From positions 1-64,000 of the forward strand of contig JAJDBQ010000109.1 in assembly GCA_029261255.1 (NCBI GenBank): DNA of 64,000 nucleotides, in the 5' to 3' direction. This DNA is from Nitrospirales bacterium (lineage in GTDB: Bacteria > Nitrospirota > Nitrospiria > Nitrospirales > UBA8639). Within the stretch, counting starts at the first letter, position 1. Each line of letters begins with the position of its first letter. A program made the position numbers and the translations under genes. Shown here in pieces: positions 26,031 to 35,933 of this stretch. The notes under the pieces are model-generated. The model saw only the letters and a program-made list of their open reading frames with translations. It was not told the origin of the DNA and did no database searches.

Positions 26031-27485
26031 TTATCGAAAAAGCGCCACGAGAAAATAGACGACCAACCCATTATTGATAGCATGGGCACACATGCCAGGA
26101 ACGATACTTCCAGTTCTCTCATACAACCACGCCCACAAGATTCCGCTCCAAAAAACTGAGAGAAAGGCGATTGGCCCATATCCATGAGCCAAGGCAAATA
26201 TTCCAGCACTCCCAATCAGAGAGAGAAAAAAACCAAATTTAGCGCGTAACGTTGAAAAAACAATTCCTCGAAAAATTATCTCCTCAAAAAATGGAGCAAG
26301 GACAACCACTTCAAGGGAAGTTTTCAGTAATTCCACCTGGCTGCCCCAGACCAATTGCGGAAGAAACCATTCTGTCCAATGGACGGATATCCCAAACGCA
26401 TCACCGCCAAGCATAATAAGCCATTCACCCGCGAGTCCTAAGGCCATGGCACTCAATAAAAGCGGGAGAGAAGATGTGATGCGTTGAAAAAAATTATGGC
26501 AACCAAGCACACCTAAAAGCGATTGTTCTTTTGGCCAACACAGCAAGACAATGGCCATTGCCACAGTGGGGATATACAGTAAAAGGGAACCGTAATCCTC
26601 CAAAATAGTCATTCCATGCGGAACTGCAGCCATGAGGAGAATGAGAAGAATTGACAACGCTCCTCCTCGAGCTAACACAGCCACGCCTTCATGAAAGGTC
26701 CAAATTGATTCCCGCTGAATGCTCGCTCCTTCACTCTGAAGCTGCCACAACTTGAACCGCATGACGACCATATAGACGACACACATCAATCCTATTCCTC
26801 CTAGAAGGCACTCAACAATGATCAACCCTCGCCACTTCCACAATTGAAGATCAGTCAATTGTTGAAATTGAATTTGGAAGTTTTCTCGTAAGTGCTGATC
26901 ACCAGATTGACTGGCTAACCGTCGCGCCAATTGAAAATAAAACCAATTGGCGGGGACCTCTTCAGCTAACAGCGCTTGTAAACCAGCATAATCCACACCT
27001 GTTGCATTTCTCTCAAAATATACGGCATCGAGTATCTGCTGAAATACTACAGTCTGCTGAATGACAGGCATCCCCACCTGTAGTGACTCCAGTCGATTTG
27101 CTCTCAACATCGCTTCGCCATCGAAAATTCCCATATACAGTTGATCTAATCGACTGCGTCTATCTTGCGGAATTTCTGCATACCAGTGGCGAAGTTGTTC
27201 TTGAGTGTGACGATCTTCCCACCAAAAATGATAGAGGCTTTTCTCAACATTCGAGAGATCAGAGAGCCGTGCCTCCAAACCCAAGATGCGACTGGCCAGT
27301 CGCTCTAAATCACGACTAGCCGTCAATGATTCCGGCATGATATCAGAAGAAGAGACACTCCACAGAAGCAGAGCAAACCCAGACAAGCATACCATCAGGC
27401 ACAGCGCAGTCAGGTAAGAAGAAAAATAAAGTTTTTTGAATGAGCCTGACTCAGAGTCCGGCAGGAGATGAGAAGTTTGAGGCAT
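26031..27485 (-). CDS. CPBP-family intramembrane metalloprotease with long N-terminal region
   Basis: 484-residue membrane protein. The C-terminal ~200 residues are an Abi/CPBP domain: FEEIIFRG holds the Glu-Glu and Arg motif, FALAHG the first His and MCAHAINNG the second His/Asn, as in Rce1-like glutamic proteases. The N-terminal ~200 residues start with a membrane helix (TALCLMVCLSGFALLLWSV) followed by a probable exported, mostly helical domain (WWEDRHTQEQLRHWYAE, FYFQLARRLASQSG), which is not part of the protease domain. The substrate is unknown; relatives process prenylated proteins or bacteriocin-type peptides. Confidence 0.85.
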   Translation of the reverse strand: MPQTSHLLPDSESGSFKKLYFSSYLTALCLMVCLSGFALLLWSVSSSDIMPESLTASRDLERLASRILGLEARLSDLSNVEKSLYHFWWEDRHTQEQLRHWYAEIPQDRRSRLDQLYMGIFDGEAMLRANRLESLQVGMPVIQQTVVFQQILDAVYFERNATGVDYAGLQALLAEEVPANWFYFQLARRLASQSGDQHLRENFQIQFQQLTDLQLWKWRGLIIVECLLGGIGLMCVVYMVVMRFKLWQLQSEGASIQRESIWTFHEGVAVLARGGALSILLILLMAAVPHGMTILEDYGSLLLYIPTVAMAIVLLCWPKEQSLLGVLGCHNFFQRITSSLPLLLSAMALGLAGEWLIMLGGDAFGISVHWTEWFLPQLVWGSQVELLKTSLEVVVLAPFFEEIIFRGIVFSTLRAKFGFFLSLIGSAGIFALAHGYGPIAFLSVFWSGILWAWLYERTGSIVPGMCAHAINNGLVVYFLVALFR

Positions 27486-27700
27486 CTGAATTATGGGTCG
27501 ATCGAAGATGTCGTATGGCCAATTTCAGCTTCCCATGCGACTGATGCCATGCAAAGTCAGTGTTTTTGAATAGCCTAGGAGGAAATATGAGACGGAGGAA
27601 TTTTCATCCTGAATCGAGATGGACAAGAGATATGCTCAATAAAGAGAACCTACCGGAAGATGGGACGGACCCCAGGACGACAATCTCGTGAAAACGTCAT

Positions 27701-28513
27701 TCAGGATTTAAATACTCCCCAGAGGAGAATGCTCGTTCCCAGTGGCCAGAGATAATACGAAAATAAATAAAAATTATTGTGACGGACCAACCGAAGAATC
27801 ACCCCGATCGACCAATATCCAACCAGCGCCGCCACCGCCATTCCCACCAAATAGACTTCAAGTGCATCATGGGCATCACCTAAAACTTTGATGAGTTCGA
27901 GTAGGGTGGCCCCAACAATTGCCGGCATCGAAATCAATAAGGAAAAACGCGCCGCGAGCTCACGGTCCAACCCCAGAAACATGCCTCCAGCGATGGTAGA
28001 ACCCGAACGAGAAATTCCCGGGAAGACGGCTGCACCTTGGATTATCCCAATCAGCAGTGCGTCTCGAGCCCTCATGTCCTTCGCCGTCCGATCTGAAGTC
28101 CCGTCTCGAGTCACCCACAGGATCACACCGGTGATTAAAAACATGACTGCCACAAGCGATGGCTGTGCCAATGTTTCAATTCCAATAGACTGCACACCTA
28201 AACCAATGATCGCCGTGGGGACGGAGGCCAATAACACATAATGAATGGTCTGACGTTCACAGCCCTGGAACATACTCCCCGCCTCGGTGGGTAACCCCAC
28301 ATAGCCTTTCGCTAACGTGAGAAGATCATGCCAAAAATAGAGAATGATCGCGGTAACCGTTGCCATATGGAGCATGACATCATACAGTAAATTTTCTTCG
28401 CTGAATTGCCCAAACCAATGCTGCGCCATCACTAAATGGCCAGAAGAGGAGACAGGTAAAAATTCAGTCAGTCCTTGAATGACGGCTAAGACGATTGCTT
28501 CGACATATCCCAT
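27701..28513 (-). CDS. uppP: Undecaprenyl-diphosphatase
   Basis: UppP/BacA, 270 residues, about eight membrane helices. It dephosphorylates undecaprenyl diphosphate outside the cytoplasm so that the lipid carrier of peptidoglycan and O-glycan building blocks can be reused. Both active-site motifs are present: GLTEFLPVSSSGHL (N-terminal) and FPGISRSGSTIAGG (middle), with the catalytic Glu, Ser and Arg. Normal length. It leads a same-strand group upstream of rfbD/glmS/glmU in genome order, all cell-envelope precursors. Confidence 0.97.
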   Translation of the reverse strand: MGYVEAIVLAVIQGLTEFLPVSSSGHLVMAQHWFGQFSEENLLYDVMLHMATVTAIILYFWHDLLTLAKGYVGLPTEAGSMFQGCERQTIHYVLLASVPTAIIGLGVQSIGIETLAQPSLVAVMFLITGVILWVTRDGTSDRTAKDMRARDALLIGIIQGAAVFPGISRSGSTIAGGMFLGLDRELAARFSLLISMPAIVGATLLELIKVLGDAHDALEVYLVGMAVAALVGYWSIGVILRLVRHNNFYLFSYYLWPLGTSILLWGVFKS

Positions 28514-28560
28514 ACGTTAGAGCAGGCTCCATTGCATATGTTTAAAAAAATAGAACACCA

Positions 28561-29406
28561 TCACGTCTTAATCTCTTTCAGTTGAGTGGTAAAATCCCGA
28601 ACTCCTTCTTCCCATGGCGGTAAGGTCATGGCTGGATCCTGCAAAGATGTCAGAACCGAATACGCTGGGCGAGGCGCGGGTAAGGGATAATCTGCAGACG
28701 TGATGGGTATCACGGCGGTTTGAATGCCAGAAGCCTGATAGAGCGCTTGAGTAAAATCATACCAACTCGTTCCTCCAGATCCGGCCAAATGAAAAGTGCC
28801 ATATGATTCGGTTTCAATTAAACGAGAGACCGCTTTAGCCAAATGAGGAGCATACGTCGGAGATCCAAATTGATCGCTCACCACCCGAACCTGTTCCTGT
28901 TTAGCCAATCGTAACATCGTGAGAGGAAAATTTTTTCCGATCACATGATAAAGCCAAGCCGTTCGGATGATATAATTTCGTGGATTCGTCTTTTGCACTT
29001 CTTGCTCCCCGGCCAACTTACTTTGCCCGTAGACCGAATGAGGATTAGTACGATCAAATTCATGATAGGGGCGAGACTGGCATCCATCAAAGACATAATC
29101 CGTGGAGAAATGTACGAGAGGGATTCCAATTTCGTTTGTCGCCAAGGCCAGGTTCCTGGGACCCAAGGCATTGCCACGATAGGCAGCTTCTTGATGAGTT
29201 TCTGCTTGATCGACTTGAGTAAATGCTGCAGCATTGATCACAATGTCAGGCCGTATATGCTTCACAGCCTTTCGAACTTGGTCTAGCTGACAAATATCAA
29301 GATCCTGAATATCCCAAGCGATTACCTCACAATCACGAAATTGAGCTTGTAATGCCTGGCCTAATTGACCCTGGGCTCCAATGATGAACAATTTAGAATT
29401 TTTCAT
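28561..29406 (-). CDS. rfbD: dTDP-4-dehydrorhamnose reductase
   Basis: RmlD/RfbD, 281 residues, performs the last NAD(P)H-dependent step in dTDP-L-rhamnose synthesis. Rossmann start FIIGAQGQLGQAL, then INAAAFTQVDQAE, HFSTDYVFDG and the catalytic YGQSKLAGE (Tyr and Lys) with RTAWLYHV. RfbA, B and C are not in this window. Located 48 bases from uppP on the same strand. Confidence 0.94.
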   Translation of the reverse strand: MKNSKLFIIGAQGQLGQALQAQFRDCEVIAWDIQDLDICQLDQVRKAVKHIRPDIVINAAAFTQVDQAETHQEAAYRGNALGPRNLALATNEIGIPLVHFSTDYVFDGCQSRPYHEFDRTNPHSVYGQSKLAGEQEVQKTNPRNYIIRTAWLYHVIGKNFPLTMLRLAKQEQVRVVSDQFGSPTYAPHLAKAVSRLIETESYGTFHLAGSGGTSWYDFTQALYQASGIQTAVIPITSADYPLPAPRPAYSVLTSLQDPAMTLPPWEEGVRDFTTQLKEIKT

Positions 29407-29640
29407 ATCTAATAGTCAGCAAACCTTTCCTTTAAGACTGGTAAGATTATCCTCTGTACTCCCATTCGGCACGATCAAAAAAGAGTCAAGAGACTAGGTC
29501 AAACCCAGAGGGCATATCAATCTATTAACAATTTATTGGTTTCATTCTGAAGCCATCTACGAGTAAGAAAAATGATATGACGATATTTCTTTAGCAAGTG
29601 AGAAAAACATCAGAAGAGTGTTTACCCGTGCAAATGTCAA

Positions 29641-31470
29641 CTATTCCACGGTCACACTTTTGGCTAGATTTCTTGGGCGATCGACATCCAAGCCGCGTTG
29701 GACGGCAATATGATAGGCCAAGAGTTGAAGACCGACAGTAAACAGAATGGGCGTCAGTAGAGGGTGAACGTCCGGAATAGCAAACACATGATCAGCCACC
29801 TGATCTAATGCATGATCTCCTTCAGTGACAAAAGCAATGACAGGGGCATTCCTTGCCCGCACTTCCATCAGATTACTCACAGACTTTTCGTACAGACGAT
29901 CTTTTGGCGAAAGCACGACAACCGGCATTTCACTATCAATTAAAGCAATTGGACCATGTTTCATTTCTCCTGCCGCATAGCCTTCCGCATGAATATAGGA
30001 AATTTCTTTTAGTTTGAGGGCACCCTCCAAAGCAATGGGATAATTGACGCCACGCCCTAAGTACAAGAAATTTCGTTTTTGCGCATACTGTTTGGCGATA
30101 GCTTCAATCGTGCTTTCCTGTTTTAAAATATGCTCGACTTGACCAGGCAGCAAAAGAAAATGATCCAGCCACCACCGTCCTTCTTCAGGGCTCAACACCT
30201 CGTGTACACGTCCAACATGCAAAACCAATAAATACAAAGCAATCACTTGCCCGGTAAAGGCCTTGGTTGATGCCACGCTGATCTCTGGGCCACAGCGCGT
30301 ATAAATCACCCCATCGGCTTCACGGGCTAAGGTACTCCCCACGGCATTCACAATCGCCAAGACGCGCGCGCCGCGCCGCTTGGCTTCTCGCGCTGCCGCC
30401 AACGTATCAGCCGTTTCGCCAGACTGCGAAATGGCAATAAACAGATCATTGGGTTGAATCATGGGTTCGCGATACCGAAACTCTGAGCCAATATCGACTT
30501 GAATTGGACGACGTACCATTTCCTCGAAGAGATATTTCCCGACCAATCCAGCATGCCAGGATGTTCCACAGGCCACAATCCAAAATCTTCTTGCCCCTAA
30601 AAGCTCGTCTTTCGTCATGGCCAAATCAGGAAGATCGGCCTCACCCGTTTCATAATTAAAACGCCCTCGAAGCGTATCCATGATGACTTGAGGCTGTTCA
30701 TGGATTTCCTTCATCATAAAATTTGGATAGCCGCCTTTTTCAGCAGCTTCCGCATCCCAATGAATGGTTTCTGCCTGAAAACTCTTTGGCTGCCCATCAG
30801 GATCAAAGACCTTGATTTCAGATTCTTCCAATATGGCGACTTCACCATCTTCTAAAAACACGACTTCTCGGGTATGTTCCAATAACGGTGTGACATCTGA
30901 AGCCAAAAACGCACCTGTTCCATTTAATCCAATGACCAACGGACATCCTGAACGACTGACAACAATGCGATTGGGTTCAGTGAGAGACATGGCTGCAATG
31001 GCATAACTACCATGTAACTCATGCGCCACCTGGCGAACAGCCTCATCTAAACGACTCCCCCGTTTAACAGCAGAAGACAGTAAATGAGCGATAACTTCGG
31101 TATCCGTTTCTGACTCAAACCGATGTCCTTCCGACTCCAATCGATGCCGTAAGGTCAGAAAGTTTTCGATAATGCCATTATGAACGAGTACCACATCTCC
31201 TGAACGGTGAGGATGCGCATTTTGTTCAGATGGCCGACCATGTGTCGCCCACCGCGTATGTCCAATACCTGTGTGGCCTTCAAGCGGACCCTTCCGAAGG
31301 ATCGCTTCCAAATTGACGAGCTTCCCTTCACTTCTTCGTATTTCGAGATTTCCATTGTGCTGCATGGCAATACCAGCGGAATCATATCCACGGTATTCCA
31401 GGCGCCGTAACCCAGATAACAAAATCGGTACGGAAGATTCGCGGCCAACATACCCAATAATCCCACACAT
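29641..31470 (-). CDS. glmS: Glutamine-fructose-6-phosphate aminotransferase (isomerizing)
   Basis: GlmS, 609 residues, makes glucosamine-6-phosphate from fructose-6-phosphate and glutamine, committing carbon to amino sugars. N-terminal class II amidotransferase begins MCGIIGYVG with nucleophile Cys2; HTRWATHGRPSEQNAHPH follows. The two SIS domains have ACGTSWHAGLVGKYLFE and FLYLGRGVNYPIALEGALKLKEISYIHAEGYAAGEMKHGPIALI. The C-terminus PRNLAKSVTVE is canonical, so the gene is complete. It lies just downstream of glmU on the same strand (133 bases), so the pair supplies UDP-GlcNAc. No glmS ribozyme is seen. Confidence 0.98.
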   Translation of the reverse strand: MCGIIGYVGRESSVPILLSGLRRLEYRGYDSAGIAMQHNGNLEIRRSEGKLVNLEAILRKGPLEGHTGIGHTRWATHGRPSEQNAHPHRSGDVVLVHNGIIENFLTLRHRLESEGHRFESETDTEVIAHLLSSAVKRGSRLDEAVRQVAHELHGSYAIAAMSLTEPNRIVVSRSGCPLVIGLNGTGAFLASDVTPLLEHTREVVFLEDGEVAILEESEIKVFDPDGQPKSFQAETIHWDAEAAEKGGYPNFMMKEIHEQPQVIMDTLRGRFNYETGEADLPDLAMTKDELLGARRFWIVACGTSWHAGLVGKYLFEEMVRRPIQVDIGSEFRYREPMIQPNDLFIAISQSGETADTLAAAREAKRRGARVLAIVNAVGSTLAREADGVIYTRCGPEISVASTKAFTGQVIALYLLVLHVGRVHEVLSPEEGRWWLDHFLLLPGQVEHILKQESTIEAIAKQYAQKRNFLYLGRGVNYPIALEGALKLKEISYIHAEGYAAGEMKHGPIALIDSEMPVVVLSPKDRLYEKSVSNLMEVRARNAPVIAFVTEGDHALDQVADHVFAIPDVHPLLTPILFTVGLQLLAYHIAVQRGLDVDRPRNLAKSVTVE

Positions 31471-31603
31471 ACGCTTACACGTCCTTATTTGGTTAATTTA
31501 TAGAACATTGTATAAAGATATATGATATTTCGGTGAGTTCCTAGAAAAACTTAAGCCGTCATGAAGATCTTCGCACAGGTAATCGAGAGGGAGGAAAGCG
31601 CGT

Positions 31604-33112
31604 TTATGATGATTTTTGCTCTTCCTGAATAACCGGTGTTGCTGAAGGCCTATCTTCAACCTGACCGCTTTGACCATTGGTAGGTAGAACCGAGGAATCC
31701 AACAACGCCCTACGACGTGCTGCCGTACCTTCTTTCGTAATTTGTGATACTCGAGATATACCGAGCGCATCGGCAGGAACGTTGTCTGTGACAGTCGTCC
31801 CAGCAGCGATGAGTGCGCCCTTCCCAATCGTGACAGGAGCGATTAATTGTACGTCACTTCCAATAAAGACATTATCTTCAATGACGGTTTGCGCTTTTTG
31901 ATAGCCGTCATAGTTACAGGTAATCGTTCCTGCGCCAACATTCACATTTCGGCCGATCCAAGTATCTCCAAGATAACTGAGGTGATTCACCTTTGACCCT
32001 TCTCCAACCTCGGTTTTTTTGAGTTCCACAAAGTTTCCAACCTTGGCTTTTCGATGAATCACTGTTCCTGGCCGGAGGTGAGCCATCGGACCAATCACAG
32101 CCTCGTCTTCAACCGTGGCCTCTTGAAGCACGCATGCATCTTGAATCGTGACCCCTCGATGCACAACAGAATTGGTTAGTCGTGAATTCGCACGAATCGT
32201 GCAGCATTCCCCGACTTGAGTCTGGCCCTCCAGGACTACGCCTGGGTGAAGCACGCTATCCCGACCAACCGTGACCTGATGATCAACAACCACCCGATCA
32301 GGATCCAAGATCGTCACCCCATCCAACAGCAACCGTTCACAAATGCGGCGACGCATTTCTTTTTCTGCAAGAGCCAGATGCACTCGATTATTCACACCAG
32401 TGGTTTCAAGAGAATCCTTCGTCACCCAGGCCATCACTTTCTGCTTGTCCTTGACGGCCATCTCGATAATATCGGTCAGGTAATATTCACCCTGCGCGTT
32501 TTGAGGACTCAATTTACCAAGAGCGGTTTCAAGAAACTGCGCTTCCACCACATAGGTACCAACATTAATTTCAGATACCTTTTTTTCCTCTGGAGATGCG
32601 TCACGATCCTCAACAACTCGGCAAACCGTTCCTTCCGCTTCGCGAAGAACTCGCCCATATCCGCTCGGATCTGGCAAATGAGTGGTTAACAACGTGAGCG
32701 TCGCGCGCTCTGTTTGATGATACCCTACTAATGCTGAAATCGTTTCTGTTGTTAGGAGTGGTGTGTCACCACACATAATCACATACTGACTCGCCAGCGC
32801 AGATGAACCAGCAGTCAGGGCAGGATACGCTTGTTGAACGGCATGCCCTGTCCCTAGTTGTTCCGTTTGCTCCACGACGAGGTACGGCTCGAATTGTACT
32901 GCTTCCTTTTGTAAATACGTACGCAGCTTATCCGACCCATGACCAACCACAACTGCGACATTTTTGGTGGCAACATGGCGCGCTAAAAGCATCGCGTAGC
33001 CCAACATGGGACGTCCCGCGACACAATGCAATACTTTTGGCATCTCAGACTTCATTCGTGTCCCCTGCCCTGCGGCAAGAATGATCACTGATGTGGTATT
33101 TTGACTACTCAT
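31604..33112 (-). CDS. glmU: Bifunctional GlcNAc-1-P uridylyltransferase / GlcN-1-P acetyltransferase
   Basis: GlmU, 502 residues, acetylates GlcN-1-phosphate and couples it to UTP. N-terminal pyrophosphorylase: ILAAGQGTRMKSEMPKVLH; also GDTPLL and EINVGTYV. C-terminal left-handed helix acetyltransferase: GPMAHLRPGTVI, FVELKKTEVGEGSKVNHLSYLGD and TITCNYDGYQK, with Lys and His of the active site. It is about 45 residues longer than E. coli GlmU owing to an extra acidic/Ser-rich tail after RRRALLDSSVLP. Upstream is the DUF502 protein 65 bases away on the same strand. Confidence 0.97.
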   Translation of the reverse strand: MSSQNTTSVIILAAGQGTRMKSEMPKVLHCVAGRPMLGYAMLLARHVATKNVAVVVGHGSDKLRTYLQKEAVQFEPYLVVEQTEQLGTGHAVQQAYPALTAGSSALASQYVIMCGDTPLLTTETISALVGYHQTERATLTLLTTHLPDPSGYGRVLREAEGTVCRVVEDRDASPEEKKVSEINVGTYVVEAQFLETALGKLSPQNAQGEYYLTDIIEMAVKDKQKVMAWVTKDSLETTGVNNRVHLALAEKEMRRRICERLLLDGVTILDPDRVVVDHQVTVGRDSVLHPGVVLEGQTQVGECCTIRANSRLTNSVVHRGVTIQDACVLQEATVEDEAVIGPMAHLRPGTVIHRKAKVGNFVELKKTEVGEGSKVNHLSYLGDTWIGRNVNVGAGTITCNYDGYQKAQTVIEDNVFIGSDVQLIAPVTIGKGALIAAGTTVTDNVPADALGISRVSQITKEGTAARRRALLDSSVLPTNGQSGQVEDRPSATPVIQEEQKSS

Positions 33113-33177
33113 GAACTCCGCCTGATGAAGAAATCACGCGCCCTTTATGGAACAGCAAATTTTGGTGACCGCTAAAG

Positions 33178-33834
33178 TCACATTGTACTTGTTTTTTTAG
33201 CAATTTCAATGCCAGAAGCCTTCTCTTGAGGAGAATAGAACCCACCGGATACAATAAGTTTCATTGCCTCTTCGACACTCATGTCTACTGGGAGCACTTC
33301 CGTTTCTGGAACCAGCAAAAAATAACCCGATGTCGGATTAGGTGATGTTGGCACAAACACGTGAACCAAGGGTTCGGGGGCCAAGCATTGAATTTCCTCA
33401 CGGGTTTCCCCGGTCACAAAGGCTAGGCAATAATTTCCATTTTTTGGGAACTGAATCATGACGACCTTGTCATATTTTTCCCGCTGCTTAAACGACAAAA
33501 TATCCATCATGGACTTCAATGTGGCATAAATGCCCCGGACGATGGGGACTCGATCCAAAAACTCTTCCCAGCGGCTCACCATCCGTCTCCCTAGAAAATT
33601 CGTGGCCAACACACCAGCAAACAAAATCAGGAGCACCAAGGCCATGATTCCAAGGCCTGGAAAATAATAATCAGGAAGGACCAAGTCGGCTAACGCCGTC
33701 CCGAGAATACTATCCACAGTGACAAACAGGGTTTTTAAAATCAGAATAGTGCCCCAAATGGGCGTGATGACGAGTAACCCCGTGAGGAAATATCGCTTAA
33801 GAGAAGCTCGCAAGGTATTCATGGGAGATGACAA
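33178..33834 (-). CDS. DUF502 family membrane protein
   Basis: 218-residue inner-membrane protein of family DUF502. Two membrane helices near the N-terminus (YFLTGLLVITPIWGTILILK and LGIMALVLLILFAGVLATNFLG), then the family hallmarks VPIVRGIYATLKSMMDIL, VMIQFPKNGNYCLAFVTGE and VPTSPNPTSGYFLLVPETEVLPVDMSVEEAMKLIVSGG (quoted in segments). The biochemical function is unknown. Divergent from tmk. Confidence 0.93.
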   Translation of the reverse strand: MSSPMNTLRASLKRYFLTGLLVITPIWGTILILKTLFVTVDSILGTALADLVLPDYYFPGLGIMALVLLILFAGVLATNFLGRRMVSRWEEFLDRVPIVRGIYATLKSMMDILSFKQREKYDKVVMIQFPKNGNYCLAFVTGETREEIQCLAPEPLVHVFVPTSPNPTSGYFLLVPETEVLPVDMSVEEAMKLIVSGGFYSPQEKASGIEIAKKTSTM

Positions 33835-33977
33835 ACCTCAGTCATTGTCAGTTTGGATACCCTGAAAAAGGCGGGTCGAGAAATACCTTCAGTATCTTAC
33901 AATTCCAACATGACAGCAGCAAGACTTTTCTTTAAAATTTCAATAACTTAGACTATGGAGATGACGAGGCGTTTTTA

Positions 33978-34712
33978 ATGGAATCCAAACGACCACGAGC
34001 ACAAAAGCCGCATACACGACGCGGTGTATTCATCAGCTTCGAAGGCACCGAAGGTTCCGGGAAGACGACTCAATGCCGGCGACTGGCTCAATCACTGCGG
34101 ACACAGGGCTACGAAGTCCTTGAAACGCGTGAACCCGGTGGGACCCCATTGGCTGAAGCCATTCGCAAGCTATTGCTGACTTCATCAAAATCCAAGGGCC
34201 CCGCGGAATCCATCACAGCATCTTGTGAATCCATGCTCATTCTTGCTGCGCGCTCACAACATATCGCTCATGTCATTCAGCCTGCACTCGCAAAGGGGAC
34301 AGTCGTGATTTGTGATCGGTTCTTTGACTCCACCTTAGCGTATCAGGGCTATGCACGTGGCGTTGATAAGACATTTCTCTATGAAGCTCAGAACTTTGTC
34401 ACAAATGGACTTCAACCTCATCTTACATTCTTCCTTGATCTTCCTGTGAAAGTTGGGTTAGCAAGACGGCAACGGGCAAAGGATCAAAATCGACTAGATC
34501 TCGAATCGCTCAGCTTTCATCAATGCGTCCGTCGGGGATTTTTAGCCTTGGGCAGAGAGGCTCCAACGCGAATCCGAACGATTGATGCCACACAATCGCC
34601 TCAGGCAATGGCCAACGAAATTAAATCAACAACTGAGGCAATTATCCACAGGAAGAAATCTTTGCTTTTGGACCGTTCAGGCTTATCAAAAAAACCTCTA
34701 CCCAAGAAATAG
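33978..34712 (+). CDS. tmk: Thymidylate kinase
   Basis: dTMP kinase, 244 residues, phosphorylates dTMP to dTDP. P-loop ISFEGTEGSGKTTQ near residue 20, DR(F/Y) motif CDRFFDSTLAYQGYARG, and the lid region LPVKVGLARRQRAKDQNRLD with Arg residues. About 30 residues longer than E. coli Tmk through basic tails at both ends. GAGG lies before the ATG. It is directly followed by holB with almost no spacer, the usual tmk-holB pairing. Confidence 0.96.
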   Translation: MESKRPRAQKPHTRRGVFISFEGTEGSGKTTQCRRLAQSLRTQGYEVLETREPGGTPLAEAIRKLLLTSSKSKGPAESITASCESMLILAARSQHIAHVIQPALAKGTVVICDRFFDSTLAYQGYARGVDKTFLYEAQNFVTNGLQPHLTFFLDLPVKVGLARRQRAKDQNRLDLESLSFHQCVRRGFLALGREAPTRIRTIDATQSPQAMANEIKSTTEAIIHRKKSLLLDRSGLSKKPLPKK

Positions 34713-34721
34713 TTGACACAT

Positions 34722-35741
34722 ATGCCATTTAGCACAATTATTGGCCATCAACGACCTATCAAATGGCTTCAGACGGCTGTAAAAACGAATCACCTCGGAC
34801 ATGCCTATCTCTTCCATGGTGAAGCAGCAATTGGAAAACGGCAAACCGCGAAGGCCCTCACTCAATTTCTCCACTGCGAACATCCACACGAAGATTCGTT
34901 ACCTGACGCATGTGGCACCTGTCGGTCATGTCATCAAGTAGAGGAAGCCATCCATCCAGATTGTTTAATTATTGAGCCAGAAGATGCGCAGAAGCCAAAC
35001 CCCAAAATAAAAGTTGACCAAATTCGTGCCATCGAACACTTGATGATTTATCGCCCACTCATCGGGTCGCACAAGGTGTGCGTCATTGATAGTGCTGAGG
35101 CCATGACCACAGAAGCGGCCAATGCCTTACTGAAAACACTGGAAGATCCACCGGATCACTGCCTCTTTCTGCTTATCTCAAGTCGTCCAGAACACCTCTT
35201 GCCGACTATTCGATCTCGATGTATTGCTCTGCGATTTTCCCCTCTTCCACTCACCGATGTGTATGATTTTCTTATGCAGCATGCATCCATGGAGCCAACC
35301 GACGCCAAACTAGTCGCCACCTTTTCGGAAGGTCGGCTAGGACAAGCTCTTCACCTCGACCCTGAGGAATTGAAGGTCAAGCTTCGCCAATACTGGACTT
35401 TATTATTTGGGGAACATCTCACCTCTGCCACGCAGATCTTTGAGATCAGCGACAGCCTCGTTAAATCTCAGCAAGTCCCAGAAGCCATCCAGTGGTTTCA
35501 GCAGGGGCTCAGAGATCTGCTCTTACTGACTTTAGAGGAATCAAATGCTCCTATGCTCTATCGAGATCAAGAACCCGCACTTCGCCAATTGGCAGAGCGA
35601 ATCACTGCTTCAGCGATCATAGAGCTTTCACAAGAATTGAACCAGCTTGAACGCGGGCAACAACGCAACCTCAACATGCAAATTGGCTTGGAACAATTTT
35701 TCTTTCATCTCCACGACCAACTGGAACATGCCTCGGCCTAG
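34722..35741 (+). CDS. holB: DNA polymerase III delta' subunit
   Basis: Clamp-loader subunit, 339 residues. AAA+ fold with a Walker A region degenerate as usual for delta' (FHGEAAIGKRQTAKAL), a four-Cys zinc module (CEHPHE ... CGTCRSC), DSAEAMTTEAANALLKTLEDPP and the SRC motif SRCIALRF. Works with the tau/gamma and delta subunits to load the sliding clamp. The ATG at 34722 is chosen; a TTG three codons earlier abuts the tmk stop. Confidence 0.93.
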   Translation: MPFSTIIGHQRPIKWLQTAVKTNHLGHAYLFHGEAAIGKRQTAKALTQFLHCEHPHEDSLPDACGTCRSCHQVEEAIHPDCLIIEPEDAQKPNPKIKVDQIRAIEHLMIYRPLIGSHKVCVIDSAEAMTTEAANALLKTLEDPPDHCLFLLISSRPEHLLPTIRSRCIALRFSPLPLTDVYDFLMQHASMEPTDAKLVATFSEGRLGQALHLDPEELKVKLRQYWTLLFGEHLTSATQIFEISDSLVKSQQVPEAIQWFQQGLRDLLLLTLEESNAPMLYRDQEPALRQLAERITASAIIELSQELNQLERGQQRNLNMQIGLEQFFFHLHDQLEHASA

Positions 35742-35933
35742 AAAGAAGAGTGAAGGAAGAAGTCATAAGCAATAAGCAAGAGAGAAAAGACAGCAAACAG
35801 CTTCTTCTTTTTTATCCTGCACCTCGCTTTACACTTCTCACTTTCCACCGTTTTAAATGCTCAAAACTCATCGAAAAGTTACCCCATTTGAGTAGAGTTC
35901 ATTACAGAACCAAACAATAGGAACCATTACATT

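Noticed and set aside
22264-29520. A 17-base sequence, AAACCCAGAGGGCATAT, occurs near 22265 and near 29500
   Set aside because: One copy is inside the hybrid-kinase reading frame and the other is intergenic; a single 17-base match within 64 kb is close to chance expectation and flanks do not match.
31471-31603. Possible glmS ribozyme upstream of glmS
   Set aside because: The gap is only 133 bases after glmU and shows none of the ribozyme core; the ribozyme is mainly known from Gram-positive bacteria.
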